This document shows, one piece after another, positions 35,943 through 45,800 of a stretch of 64,000 nucleotides of DNA. Source of the stretch: a virus; IMG/VR virus record IMGVR_UViG_3300023174_005819, positions 23,240 to 87,239 of that record. One strand, given 5' to 3'. The notes beneath the pieces are model-generated. The model made no database searches. It was not told the DNA's origin and was given only the letters and a program-made list of their open reading frames with translations. Position numbers and translations under genes: made by a program. Numbering within the stretch: position 1 is the first letter of the stretch; each line of letters starts with the position of its first letter.

Positions 35943-37094
35943 ATGAGACTTCTTGATACATATGCAACAAATACTGGTTCAAAAATTGATCGACCTTTTA
36001 TTTATACTAAATTTTTCCCATTACCTTTAGATAGATATATAACACTTCAAGCTCAAACTCCATATGATTCAAGGAATTATTCTTATTGGCAAGAAGTTAT
36101 AGATATATTACTTCCATATTTATCTAAAGAAAAAATACATCTTGTTCAAGTTGGGACTAAAGATGAAAGACCATTAAATGGAGCTATTAATTTATTAGGG
36201 CAAACTAATATAAATCAATTAGCATATGTAATAGAAAACTCTACTTTACATTTTGGAGCAGATAGTCTTTGTGTTCATTTAGCTTCATATTTTGATAAAC
36301 CCATAGTTTCAATTTATAGCATAAGTAATCCAAATGTAGCTGGTCCGCATTTTGGAGATAAAAATAAACATATTCTATTAAAAGGATATGAGAGAATAGG
36401 AAATAAAAAACCATCCTATTCTCAAGTAGAATCGCCAAAATCTATTGATACAATTAAACCAGAAGAAATTGCTAAATCAATTCTACAACTTTTACATATA
36501 AAATATAATAATATACCAGAGACTATATTTTTTGGAACAGACTTTAATGTTAAAAGTTTCGAGATTATTCCAGATGAAATTTTAGACCCAAATTCAATAC
36601 CAGTAGAAAATCCAATCATAAGAATGGATTATAGTTTCAATGAAAAAGCTTTAGAAGTTATAATCTCTACAAAGAAAAGTATAGTATTTACAAATAAACC
36701 AATTAAAAAAGATATAATTGAAAAATATAAGCATAATATCAATCAATTAATTTATATAATTGAAGAAGATAATAGCGTTGATTTTGTTAAATTGCTAAAG
36801 AATAATTCCATAAATTATGTGCTTTTATCATTTTTACCAGAAGAAATTTTAAATAATTTTAAATTAGATTATATGGATTATAATTTAATTGTTAATAGGA
36901 AACATAAAACTAAAGAAGATACAAAAATAGAAGATACAAATAATCTTTGTTACAAATCTTGTAGAACACTATTTTCATCAAAAGGTAAATTTACGTCAAG
37001 ATACGATTGGATTAATGGTAATGGGAATAAAGTAGTAGATCATCCAAATTTTTGGAAAGAAGCTGATAATTTTTACATTTTTAAGTTGACTTAA
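35943..37094 (+). CDS. C-terminal half of a GT9 (heptosyltransferase-like) enzyme plus extension
   Basis: A 383-residue protein. Residues 1 to about 190 match the second GT9 half: RLLDTYATNTGS, then IHLVQVGTKDERPLNG, LHFGADSLCVHLASYFDKPIVSIYS (residues about 100-124, the donor-binding D...H segment) and KPEEIAKSILQLL. The first half is the end of the upstream gene, 14 bases away in another frame, so the two proteins probably assemble. Residues 190-383 are unassigned and include a C-terminal zinc-like pair (CYKSC). Confidence 0.65.
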   Translation: MRLLDTYATNTGSKIDRPFIYTKFFPLPLDRYITLQAQTPYDSRNYSYWQEVIDILLPYLSKEKIHLVQVGTKDERPLNGAINLLGQTNINQLAYVIENSTLHFGADSLCVHLASYFDKPIVSIYSISNPNVAGPHFGDKNKHILLKGYERIGNKKPSYSQVESPKSIDTIKPEEIAKSILQLLHIKYNNIPETIFFGTDFNVKSFEIIPDEILDPNSIPVENPIIRMDYSFNEKALEVIISTKKSIVFTNKPIKKDIIEKYKHNINQLIYIIEEDNSVDFVKLLKNNSINYVLLSFLPEEILNNFKLDYMDYNLIVNRKHKTKEDTKIEDTNNLCYKSCRTLFSSKGKFTSRYDWINGNGNKVVDHPNFWKEADNFYIFKLT

Positions 37095-37114
37095 AATATA
37101 ATTTACAGTATCAT
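37086..37114 (+). promoter_or_regulatory. Leaderless promoter before 37121
   Basis: TTGACT (37086-37091), 17-base spacer, TATCAT (37109-37114), 6 bases to ATG 37121. Same boxes as the dnaB promoter. Confidence 0.7.
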
Positions 37115-37120
37115 TCTTAA

Positions 37121-37933
37121 ATGAGTCCAAAAATAAAATCAGAAGAAAATACAATTTCAATTGGTAGTTCAGAGCTATTTGAACCAGTAACAGTAGTTGA
37201 TTCAGAGAATAAATCAACATCTCCTCAAGTAACTCCTCCAAATATAATAACAAGAAACCAATATGGACTTATCGAAGATAAAACTCTTAATTATATATTT
37301 AATGATGATGGAACTATTAATTGGCGTAAAATGGTTAAAACTGAACATCTTGTACCTAATAGACAAAAGACTCAAGAAACAGATGTTTCAAAGCTTCAAG
37401 ATAAAGATCTTCTTATACTTTTAGGTGGAATTAAAGAGTTAGCTCAAATCAGAGGATATACTAGTGTTGAATATAAAGTAGTTGCAGCTTCTGAAAATTA
37501 TTTTGCAACAAGCTGTAGAATCACTTGGCTACCAAATTATGAAACTGGTGGAAGAGAAGTAGTTTTTGAATCTCTTGCTGACGCTACTTTAAATAATACA
37601 AAGAGTTTCGCCAGATTCTTCTTGGCTGCGATTGCTGAGAATAGAGCGTTTGTTCGCTGTGTACGCAATTTCTTAAAGATTAATATTGTTTCTCAAGAAG
37701 AGCTTGGCGATGCAAAACTTCTTGATGATTCTTCTTCTGTAAATGAAAATCCAACTTCTCCACAATCATTACTTGAAAAAGTCATGAAAGAAAAGAATGT
37801 TAATTTTGAAGCACTAAAGAAAAGATTAATTAAAGATAATTTTGATAATGCAGAAAATTTAAATTCTATATCAGATATACCTAAAGTTAAATTATTTGAA
37901 CTAATAGATAGAATCAAAAAGATTAAAGATTAA
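37121..37933 (+). CDS. Putative recombination (annealase-like) protein
   Basis: A 270-residue protein with its own strong promoter. Residues about 100-200 (EYKVVAASENYFATSCRITW.., then FLAAIAENRAFVRCVRNFLKI) are reminiscent of Rad52/Erf-type annealing domains, which have a beta-hairpin with a basic helix and an A.ENRA..R..R helix. The C-terminal about 70 residues form a small helical domain (LLEKVMKEKNVNFEALKKRL). The match is by feel, with no decisive motif. Its stop codon overlaps the convergent gene on the - strand. Confidence 0.4.
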   Translation: MSPKIKSEENTISIGSSELFEPVTVVDSENKSTSPQVTPPNIITRNQYGLIEDKTLNYIFNDDGTINWRKMVKTEHLVPNRQKTQETDVSKLQDKDLLILLGGIKELAQIRGYTSVEYKVVAASENYFATSCRITWLPNYETGGREVVFESLADATLNNTKSFARFFLAAIAENRAFVRCVRNFLKINIVSQEELGDAKLLDDSSSVNENPTSPQSLLEKVMKEKNVNFEALKKRLIKDNFDNAENLNSISDIPKVKLFELIDRIKKIKD

Positions 37934-37941
37934 TAATCTTT
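37925..37941. terminator. Hairpin over two convergent stop codons
   Basis: AAAGATTA / TAATCTTT form an 8-bp inverted repeat around one base (37925-37941), in practice a 7-bp stem with a 3-base loop. It contains the TAA of the + gene (37931-37933) and the TAA of the - gene (37930-37932). A-rich/T-rich flanks on both sides suit a bidirectional terminator. Confidence 0.5.
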
Positions 37942-38226
37942 ATACTTTATTAATTGATTTCTAACAAAATAAAGATTAATAAAAAATCCACAAAAAGCAC
38001 TAAATATATTACTCAAATAAGGATGTGTTAGTCCATAAAATGGATTAATAAAAAAACTTATAAATAAAGATATCCAAAAACTAGAACATTCATGACACAA
38101 TAATAGTCGATTTATATATGGTATTCTTGCTATTAAATTTCTAAATGGTCTAGTTATTTCAGTATCGCTCCAAGCGAAACAAACTCCTAAACAGACAAAT
38201 AGATAAATAAAAAAACAGTAAAACAT
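37930..38226 (-). CDS. Small membrane protein, DUF1360-like
   Basis: A 98-residue protein with about two to three membrane segments: an N-terminal hydrophobic stretch (FYCFFIYLFVCLGVCFA), a central SFWISLFISFFI stretch and a third near IFSAFCGFFINLYF. LLLCHECSSFW (residues about 41-51) is the CxxCxxFW motif of phage DUF1360 proteins. Function unknown; a membrane role late in infection is possible. Confidence 0.65.
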   Translation of the reverse strand: MFYCFFIYLFVCLGVCFAWSDTEITRPFRNLIARIPYINRLLLCHECSSFWISLFISFFINPFYGLTHPYLSNIFSAFCGFFINLYFVRNQLIKYKDY

Positions 38227-38232
38227 TTTTAA

Positions 38233-38514
38233 TTATTTAATTCGTGAATTCAAAAAATTCTCAAGAGTAATTAACATTTTCTTTGTTGTTTCATCACTAA
38301 AAAGATTATTGAAGTAATCAGTTTCTGCGTCAAATTTAGATATTAAATATGATATAACTCTTTTAACGCATGGACAACTTACATTACGCTTTGCTACAGT
38401 TAAATCAGCTAAAATTTCTGGAAATTTATCTTTTAAAGAATTAAAAATTTTAGGATTTTGCAATATACCATTTAAATATAAATTAGAACTAATATATTTT
38501 TTAAATTCCGACAT
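38233..38514 (-). CDS. Hypothetical protein with CxC motif
   Basis: A 93-residue mostly helical protein in the same - strand operon. NVSCPCVKRVISYL (residues about 44-57) has a CPC pair. Upstream on the minus strand an ACTGTAAATAATA stretch, similar to the late box, lies about 20 bases before the start. No family recognised. Confidence 0.5.
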   Translation of the reverse strand: MSEFKKYISSNLYLNGILQNPKIFNSLKDKFPEILADLTVAKRNVSCPCVKRVISYLISKFDAETDYFNNLFSDETTKKMLITLENFLNSRIK

Positions 38515-38554
38515 ATATAGAATTATATATTATTTACAGTATTATTTCAATATT

Positions 38555-39364
38555 TTATCTTTCACCACTTAATATATATGTTTGAAAAGCTAAACTTAAT
38601 TTGGCATCATCAGAAATACTATAATTTAATTGAGTTTGATTATTTATTAAATTAGATAAGTTAAATGATAATAAAGATTCATCTGTTTTATATTTTTTAA
38701 AAGAAATATTTAAATTTCTTTGAGTGATTCCAGTTAATATATTAGTTACTTTTTCTTGAGTATAATTACTCATAGAAAATTCAAAATTTAAAGATATTGA
38801 TATTGGATATTTTATAATTACATTATCTGGAAGATAATTACCAACAGTATAAACTGCTTCTCTTGGAATATTTATATTTAATTGAAAATTTTGCAATCTA
38901 TTTTCATTAGCTTCTTTTAAATTTAAATCAACGTAACAATTATCTCCTATATTGAAATTATTTAAAACTTTTGGCGTATAATTGAAAACTCCAGTTTCAT
39001 TTCCTAATTCTCCTAAAATCAAATTTTTAACATTAACAATTGGATACTGATCTAAAGAGTAAGATATACTATAATTTGTTAAATAACCACTAGAAAATTT
39101 AAAATAATTATTGCCATATTCAAGTTTACCACCAAATGGTCTAGACCCAGTATAGCCTATAAACCTATCATTAGAGCTTAATATATAATTTAAATCAAGA
39201 TTCGCAACAACTGGAGCAGTTACCAAATAATTTATATTCTGGTCATTTATAGCTAAAGATGGATTAATATTATTATTATAATTAATATTTAAACTCTGCA
39301 CTCCAGATATCAAAGAATCATTTAGATAAAAGTTTTGATTTTCTATAGAATATACATTAAACAT
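38555..39364 (-). CDS. Putative tail structural protein
   Basis: A 269-residue beta-rich protein driven by the - strand late box at 39371-39379. It has Asn/Ile/Tyr-rich strands and a SLNINYN..LVTAPVVANLDLNYILSSNDRFIGYTG segment that resembles in plan the SPTVSLDFSYILAGLTNEADLGFT part of the tail-tube candidate at 56616. Later ISLNFEFSMSNYT parallels its PLTVNLSVDAQV segment. It may be a divergent tube-like or tail-end protein. Lies next to the tail-tip operon but on the opposite strand. Confidence 0.5.
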   Translation of the reverse strand: MFNVYSIENQNFYLNDSLISGVQSLNINYNNNINPSLAINDQNINYLVTAPVVANLDLNYILSSNDRFIGYTGSRPFGGKLEYGNNYFKFSSGYLTNYSISYSLDQYPIVNVKNLILGELGNETGVFNYTPKVLNNFNIGDNCYVDLNLKEANENRLQNFQLNINIPREAVYTVGNYLPDNVIIKYPISISLNFEFSMSNYTQEKVTNILTGITQRNLNISFKKYKTDESLLSFNLSNLINNQTQLNYSISDDAKLSLAFQTYILSGER

Positions 39365-39370
39365 TAACTA

Positions 39371-39379
39371 TAATTACAC
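39371..39379 (-). promoter_or_regulatory. Late box GTGTAATTA (- strand)
   Basis: Read on the - strand from 39379, it ends 6 bases before the ATG at 39364. Forms an inverted pair with the + strand box at 39389. Confidence 0.55.
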
Positions 39380-39388
39380 TACTTTTAA

Positions 39389-39398
39389 GTGTAAAATA
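39389..39398 (+). promoter_or_regulatory. Late box GTGTAAAATA (+ strand)
   Basis: Starts the tail-tip operon. A 17-base leader follows with AGAGGTAAAAGGTAT before ATG 39416, including a Shine-Dalgarno-like AGAGG. Confidence 0.55.
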
Positions 39399-39415
39399 TA
39401 AGAGGTAAAAGGTAT

Positions 39416-39958
39416 ATGGCTAGCATTTACGATATAGTTCCTAGTTGGAACGCTGGAAGTACTTATAATAAGTATAATATAGTACTAGGATCTGATAATA
39501 AATATTATTATTCAATTATAGATTCCAATATTAATCAAAATCCAATAGATCCATTAAATCTTCAAGTTGAGTGGGATGGATACATAATTATAAATGGTAA
39601 TTTAACTCCTAACTTTTTTTGGAAACCTTCTTATAATATAGAAGCAATTTCTAAACCAAGAGTTAAAATAAATCAATTTGGAAATGGTTATCAACAAAGA
39701 ATATCTGATGGAATAAATATTAATTTAATTGAATTTAATATTATTTTCGAAAATAGGTCAGAATTAGAAACTGTTTCAATACTTCATTTTTTACAACAAA
39801 TGAATACAAAACAAAGTTTTATATATAATTTACCAACAATTTACTCAAAATCAACTTCTAATTTAAACACAATGTTTATATGTCCAGAATGGAGCGCCAG
39901 TTTTATTTCTTACAATAATTATTCTATAAAAGCCAATTTCACAGAAGTTCCAAAATAA
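39416..39958 (+). CDS. Minor tail protein, gpM-like, with carbohydrate-binding-like N-terminus
   Basis: A 180-residue protein. The C-terminal about 110 residues match lambda gpM (INQFGNGYQQRISDGIN with the GYxQR.xDGIN motif, then a long helix ILHFLQQMNTKQSFIYNLP and CPEWSASF). The N-terminal 45 residues read SWNAGSTYNKYNIVLGSDNKYYYSI..NQNP, the shape of a small CBM5/12-type chitin/sugar-binding module (conserved W, Y, NKYYY). Lambda gpM is 109 residues, so the module is an addition. First gene of the tail-tip operon. Confidence 0.75.
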   Translation: MASIYDIVPSWNAGSTYNKYNIVLGSDNKYYYSIIDSNINQNPIDPLNLQVEWDGYIIINGNLTPNFFWKPSYNIEAISKPRVKINQFGNGYQQRISDGININLIEFNIIFENRSELETVSILHFLQQMNTKQSFIYNLPTIYSKSTSNLNTMFICPEWSASFISYNNYSIKANFTEVPK

Positions 39959-39959
39959 T

Positions 39960-41348
39960 ATGCCAACATCTTCAGAAACATATAATTTAATTGTAAGTGG
40001 AGCAAAAGATATTAATGCAGAGTTAAGTTCTCTTACTCCATCTTCTCCATTACAATTTTATGAAATAGATTTATCAGAAGTTTCTCCTATAACAATAAAT
40101 TTTGATTATAATGGACAACAACCGATGAATCGTGGAATTTTACGTATTTATAATGATTATAATTTATTTAAAATAACATCCGATTCTTATGGAAGAATAA
40201 AATGGCAAAATAATTTTTACTATCCATTTCCTATATTTTCAGAAGGATTTGAATATACTTCAGCAGGAACACTTCCTACTCCAAAAGTTTCTATATCAAA
40301 CCTTTCTCCAGATTATTCTAATAATTCATTTTATAATTATATCAGAATGCAAATGCAGTCTTTGGGTGATATAGTTGGAGCAAAATTTACAAGAATTAAA
40401 ACTTTTTTAAAATATTTAGACGGATCAAATTTTTCTCAAGGTTACAATCCATATATGACAAACTCTGGAATATATGAAATGGAACTTCCAAGAGATATTT
40501 ATTATATAGATAGAAAAACAATAGAAAATAAATCAATAGTAGAATATCAATTAAATACAATTTTAGATTTAGAAAATTTAGTTTTACCAGGAAGAACGAT
40601 TTTAGCCAAAAAATGTCCTTTTCAGTATAGAGGAGAAGGATGTTGTTATGAATATAATAGTAGATTAACATATTTACATAGTGGAATTTATGCTAATATA
40701 CAAAATTCTCCTATAACAGTCAAAGCTCTTCAAACCGCACCACCCGTAGCTAGTGAAAATGATCAATTATTTATTGGCGGAATTTTTGGAACAGGAGTAG
40801 ATGGAACAGCTGTAAATACAGCTACATTTAGAATTACTGGAGCAAATCAAGGAAACAATGGTCCACTTGGCAATTCTGGTTTATGGATAGAAAATGCGCA
40901 ATATGTTTCTGGAGATTTTATTTTTACTCAAAATAAAGGTTTAAAATATTATTACGTTTGTATAAATAATAATACATCAGATATTTTTAATGCTCCACCA
41001 AATAAAAACTATTGGATTGCAGATTCATGTTCTAAAAGTATAAATTCATGTAGATTAAGATGGTTAAAAAATCCAGCATTTAGACCTGTTATTTGGCCCA
41101 TAAACAGAAATGGAGAAAATTTTGAAACTACAAATTTGAGAATCTATAATTTTTATTCTGTAGATAATATTGCTGCGAATTGGCTTACTGGAATCAATGG
41201 AGTCCCAGTATATTTTCCAAGAAGACCTGGAGCAGAAAATCCAATTTCCGAACAAGCGCATGGCATACCTAAAGATGCTAATGGAAATTATTTAAATGGA
41301 TTTTTACCATTTGGAGGATTTCCTGGCACAAATAAACCACAAAATTAA
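39960..41348 (+). CDS. Minor tail protein, gpL-like
   Basis: A 462-residue homologue of lambda gpL (232 residues), about twice as long. CPFQYRGEGCCYE (residues about 218-230), together with CSKSINSCRLRWLKN (about 357-371), is the conserved four-cysteine set that binds an Fe-S cluster or metal in gpL. A 120-residue insertion rich in Gly/Asn separates the two halves of the Cys set. The C-terminal PFGGFPGTNK is also typical. Confidence 0.82.
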   Translation: MPTSSETYNLIVSGAKDINAELSSLTPSSPLQFYEIDLSEVSPITINFDYNGQQPMNRGILRIYNDYNLFKITSDSYGRIKWQNNFYYPFPIFSEGFEYTSAGTLPTPKVSISNLSPDYSNNSFYNYIRMQMQSLGDIVGAKFTRIKTFLKYLDGSNFSQGYNPYMTNSGIYEMELPRDIYYIDRKTIENKSIVEYQLNTILDLENLVLPGRTILAKKCPFQYRGEGCCYEYNSRLTYLHSGIYANIQNSPITVKALQTAPPVASENDQLFIGGIFGTGVDGTAVNTATFRITGANQGNNGPLGNSGLWIENAQYVSGDFIFTQNKGLKYYYVCINNNTSDIFNAPPNKNYWIADSCSKSINSCRLRWLKNPAFRPVIWPINRNGENFETTNLRIYNFYSVDNIAANWLTGINGVPVYFPRRPGAENPISEQAHGIPKDANGNYLNGFLPFGGFPGTNKPQN

Positions 41349-41349
41349 A

Positions 41350-42054
41350 ATGATTGATAAAAAGATAAAAAATTTTATTAAAAAACAAGCACTAGAAAGT
41401 GCCCCTAATGAATGTTGTGGGTTTATAGTAAAAGAAAATGATTCTTTTAAATGTATCCCTTGTTATAATATAGCAACCGATACAATTAATAATTTTAAAA
41501 TAGGTAGTTTAGAATATTTAAAAATAAAAAACAAATATAAAATATTTTATATTTATCATAGCCATACTAATGAAAATTGCGATTTTTCAGAAATGGATAA
41601 AAATTGTTCAGAAAATTTAAATTTACCAATTATATTATATAATATTGAAAAAAATATATTTAAAGTTTACGAACCAATTTCAGTTGATACCAATTTAATT
41701 GGAAGATTTTATGAATATAAAAAATATGATTGTTTTACTTTAATAAGAGATTTTTATCTTAAAAAAATGAATATAGACTTATCAATTGAATATGAAGATT
41801 TGGATAAAATTAATGTTAAAAAAATGTTTATTGATCATTATAATGATAAAAATTTGATGCTAATTAATAATATAGAAGAATTAAAAGATAATGATATATT
41901 GCTTATTGATGATTTTAAAGAGGCTTGTCATTGTGCAATTTATTTAGGCAATGATAAAATACTTCATCAACCAATGGATACTTTCTCAAAAATTGAAAAT
42001 TATTGTAATTTTTATAGAAGGCGTACAAATTTAATATTTAGGTCAAAAATATGA
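41350..42054 (+). CDS. Tail-tip assembly peptidase, gpK-like (JAMM + NlpC/P60)
   Basis: A 234-residue two-domain protein. N-terminal JAMM/MPN domain: APNECCGFIV (catalytic Glu), IYHSHTNENCDFSEMD (HxH..S..D). C-terminal NlpC/P60 cell-wall peptidase: YDCFTLIRDFYL (catalytic Cys) and EACHCAIYLGND (catalytic His). Lambda gpK has the same order. Start ATG 41350, directly after the gpL stop, is used because the longer frame runs through gpL. It probably trims tail-tip proteins and cuts peptidoglycan during DNA entry. Confidence 0.85.
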   Translation: MIDKKIKNFIKKQALESAPNECCGFIVKENDSFKCIPCYNIATDTINNFKIGSLEYLKIKNKYKIFYIYHSHTNENCDFSEMDKNCSENLNLPIILYNIEKNIFKVYEPISVDTNLIGRFYEYKKYDCFTLIRDFYLKKMNIDLSIEYEDLDKINVKKMFIDHYNDKNLMLINNIEELKDNDILLIDDFKEACHCAIYLGNDKILHQPMDTFSKIENYCNFYRRRTNLIFRSKI

Positions 42055-42818
42055 TAAAAGTTAATTTACATGGAAAGCTAGGAAGCGATATTGGAGAGTC
42101 TTGGGATTTAGAGATCTCAAGTGTAGCTGAAGCTTTTAGAGCTATAGAAGCAAATTCAAAACAATTTAGAAAATGGATAATAAATCATTCAGATCGTTAT
42201 GAATATGAAATATTAATAAACAAAAATAATCTTTTTTCAGAAAAACCCAATTTTAAATCTATAGCAGAAATTAAAAATTCAGAATTATTTATTAATTTAG
42301 ATGATAAAATTGAAACAATAGATATTGTTCCTTGTATCGTAGGAGCAGGTGGAGTTGCAAAAACAATAGCTGGAGCTTTCACCCTCGCTGCGGCAGTTGT
42401 AGTTGGCGCATTTTTTCCTCCATTACTTCCTCTTGCAGTTGGAGTAGGTATTGCTGCTTTAGGACTAATTGCTGCGGGTACTAGTGAACTATTATCTAAA
42501 CCACCACCAAATGTACCATTTACAGCGCAACAAGTTAATCCAATTGGAGGAGAAGGTGAAAGCGGTGGGCCAACTTCATATCTTTTTAATGGACCAGTAA
42601 ATACAGTTGGAGAGGGTGGACCAGTTCCAGTAGGTTATGGTAAATTACTTGTTGGGGGAAACAATGTATATGCAAATTATGATATAATTTATAGAGCTTA
42701 TAAAGCTTCTGTTTCACCCACAACCCTCCAAAGCGTAAATCAAGGAGATAATCAATATACATTTAATTCAAAATGTTATTTGATAAGTCAAGATTCTTTG
42801 AGTACTTTACCTTTTTAA
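42051..42818 (+). CDS. Tail assembly protein, gpI-like
   Basis: A 255-residue gpI homologue. Residues 1-85 are a ubiquitin-like region (VNLHGKLGSDIGESWDLEI..AEAFRAIEANSKQF). Residues about 100-150 contain a hydrophobic Gly/Ala stretch (AGAFTLAAAVVVGAFFPPLLPLAVGVG) as in gpI. The tail end has the conserved SYLFNGPVNTVGEGGPVPVGYG segment, which in lambda precedes gpJ. Overlaps gpK by ATGA. Confidence 0.82.
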   Translation: MIKVNLHGKLGSDIGESWDLEISSVAEAFRAIEANSKQFRKWIINHSDRYEYEILINKNNLFSEKPNFKSIAEIKNSELFINLDDKIETIDIVPCIVGAGGVAKTIAGAFTLAAAVVVGAFFPPLLPLAVGVGIAALGLIAAGTSELLSKPPPNVPFTAQQVNPIGGEGESGGPTSYLFNGPVNTVGEGGPVPVGYGKLLVGGNNVYANYDIIYRAYKASVSPTTLQSVNQGDNQYTFNSKCYLISQDSLSTLPF

Positions 42819-42822
42819 TTTT

Positions 42823-45800
42823 ATGGGAAATGCATATAAATTTGCCGATGGTTTAGCTTACGTTTTGTTTCCTGGAATGTTAGGATATGGATTTGCTTCT
42901 TATAATTTTCCAGAAAGTACAGCTCAAGATGATGGAGGTGGAGCTGGATCAATTTCTTTATCTTTTAGTGGTTCACAAATACCATATAGTAATTCGAGTA
43001 TTTATAGCGTAGGATATGGTCCTAGCGGTTTTGATGCAGTTTATACTCCTTTAGCTACTTTAACTGGAGATAGTTATACTGATTGGCGATCAAATAGATA
43101 CGTTGACTTTAATATAGATAAAAATGCTCCAAATTTACAAGAAATTTATAATGTAAGTCCAGGTCCAGCTATAGAAGCTAGTTATGGTGATTTAAAAAAT
43201 CAATCCGCATTTAATTCTATTTCTCAAATTAATGTATTAGATTTAATTTCAGAAGGCCCAGTCGAAGGTTTTATTTCTGGAATTTATATTCCAAATTTAA
43301 GTGGAAAAACTACTGGAGATATTGGTTATACAAGTGTGACATTTCAACCTTTTGAACAAACTTATAGTACTCCAGAATCAAGATCAATATATTGGAATGA
43401 TGTTCCAATTACAAATCTTCAAGGTTTTTATAATTTTCAATATGCAGATTATAAATTTTCATATGGGGAAAAAACAAATGACCATACAGTATATAATCCA
43501 TATTTGAATCTTTATGAAGATAGAAGAGATTATTTTGGCAAACAAGTTGATAAAAATAAATATCCAATACAAACATCCACCACAAGAAGTATTGGAGAGC
43601 CTCTATACGGATATTATGTAATTAGTGGTAATAGACAAATTATTACTCCAAAAACATATTACATATATAATACAGAAGTTTCTTCAATAAAAATTAATAT
43701 CAAAATAAATGGATTATATGAACAAATTGTCATTGGGTCAAATGCTGGAGATGTAGAACGCCAAGATCTACAGTTAAGATTTACTATTTTTAGAATTTTA
43801 AATAATGGAGAAATTGTTTTATTAGATACTTCAAAATATCCACCTTTCGAAAAAGCGTATTGGTCAAGTGATGATATTTTACTTAAGGGAAAAATATCTA
43901 ATTCTCCAGTTATTTGCACCTATGAAATTCCATTAAGACCTTATGCAGAAAATAAACCATTTTTCTCTTTATTTCCAAATCAAATTGGTTGGTCAATAGA
44001 AATAACTAAAGTATCTAGAGAATTTACAACTGCAACGCTATCTTCTAGTTGTTCTGTAGATAGCATAACAGAAGTCTATTCCGATAGATTTGTTTATCCA
44101 GATTCAGCTCTAGTTTTTTCAAAATTTGATGCAAGATATTTCAGTGATGTTCCTGCTCGATCTTATTTAATGAGACTTTTAAAAGTTAAAGTTCCAATTA
44201 ATTATGATCCAATTGCAAAAAATTATTCTGGTCCTTGGAATGGAAAATTTAAAGTTGCTTGGACAGATAATCCCGCATGGTGTTTTTACGATTTAATTAC
44301 AAACAATAGATTTGGTTTAGGAAAGTATATAAATGCAGACTTAGCAGACAAATGGAATTTATATGAAATTGGTCAATATTGCGATCAATTAGTAACTGAT
44401 GGTTTTGGCGGACTTGAACCAAGATTTAGATGTAATGTATATCTTTCAACAAAAGAAGAGGCTTATAAAGTATTAAATGATATGGCAAGTATATTTTTAG
44501 CTATAACTTATTATTCTGCTGGACAAATAACTGTAGCTCAAGATTCACCAAAAGAACCAATTTATTTATTCAATAATAGCAATATATTAAATGGTGACTT
44601 TTCTTATTCTGATGCTTCAAAGAAATCAAGAAAAACCGTAGCATTAGTGAGATATAATGATGAAAATGATAATTATAAACCAGGAATTGAATATATTGAA
44701 GATAGAGCTTCGATGGCTAAATTTGGTATTAGAGAAACAGAAATTGTAGCTTTTGGTTGTACAAGTAAAAATCAAGCTAGAAGAGTTGGTAAATGGCTTC
44801 TTACTACTCAAAATAATGAAACTGAACTAGTAGATTTTAAAGTTGGTTTAGAAGGTAATTTTTTAAAACCTGGAGATATCATTTCAATTTATGATCAATA
44901 TAGAAAAAATTCAGCTTATGCAGGAAGAACATTAGAATTAACTACTGGATATGCAATATTAGATCTTCCTTATAATTATAATAATACCTATGCAATTACT
45001 GGTGTTAATGTTAATAATTCTGTTGTATTTAATGTATTAACTCCAACTTATAATTTAAATTTTGGAACACAACTTGGAGATCTTTATGCTACTGGATATT
45101 CAAATGTTACATCTTCTGGAGTTTCTGGATTAAATAGTTCATTTATTAGAAAAAGTCAATTACAATCAATAACTATAAATAATCCATTAAATTATTTAAC
45201 AAGTGGATCTGGAATATATAGTAATAATATAAGACTTAATTTTCCAAGTATTTTATACAATTCTGGATATGTTTTACCTCAAAATACAGTTTGGTCATTA
45301 GATATTAGTACTTCTGGATATTTACCAGCAGGAATGAACACTAGATCACAAATGAATAATCCAACAAATATTGCTTATCCAGGATATTATCTTGAGCCTT
45401 ATTTAAATAAACCCAAAAAATATAGGGTATTAAATGTTACAGAAGATGAACCAACTATATTTTCAATAAATGCTTTAGAGTATAATGATCAAAAATTTAA
45501 AGATATAGATAATATTGCAACATTAGTTAATGTTCCTAATCGCCCAGCTTTACCAACTCAACCAAGTTTAAATTTAAGTGGTTTATTCAGAGATGCAAAT
45601 GGATATTTTTATAGAAATCCGAGTGATCCATTTGAAGGACATTATACAACTAATCAAGGTGGAATTAATAGTGTTATTTATAATATAGTTCCACCAGGAA
45701 CATCTTCTAATACTTTATATTATGTATATGTTAATTCTGGAGTTAATTTTGGAACAAATACTCCAGAATCTAATTTAAAAGACGTATTATCAACCACTAA

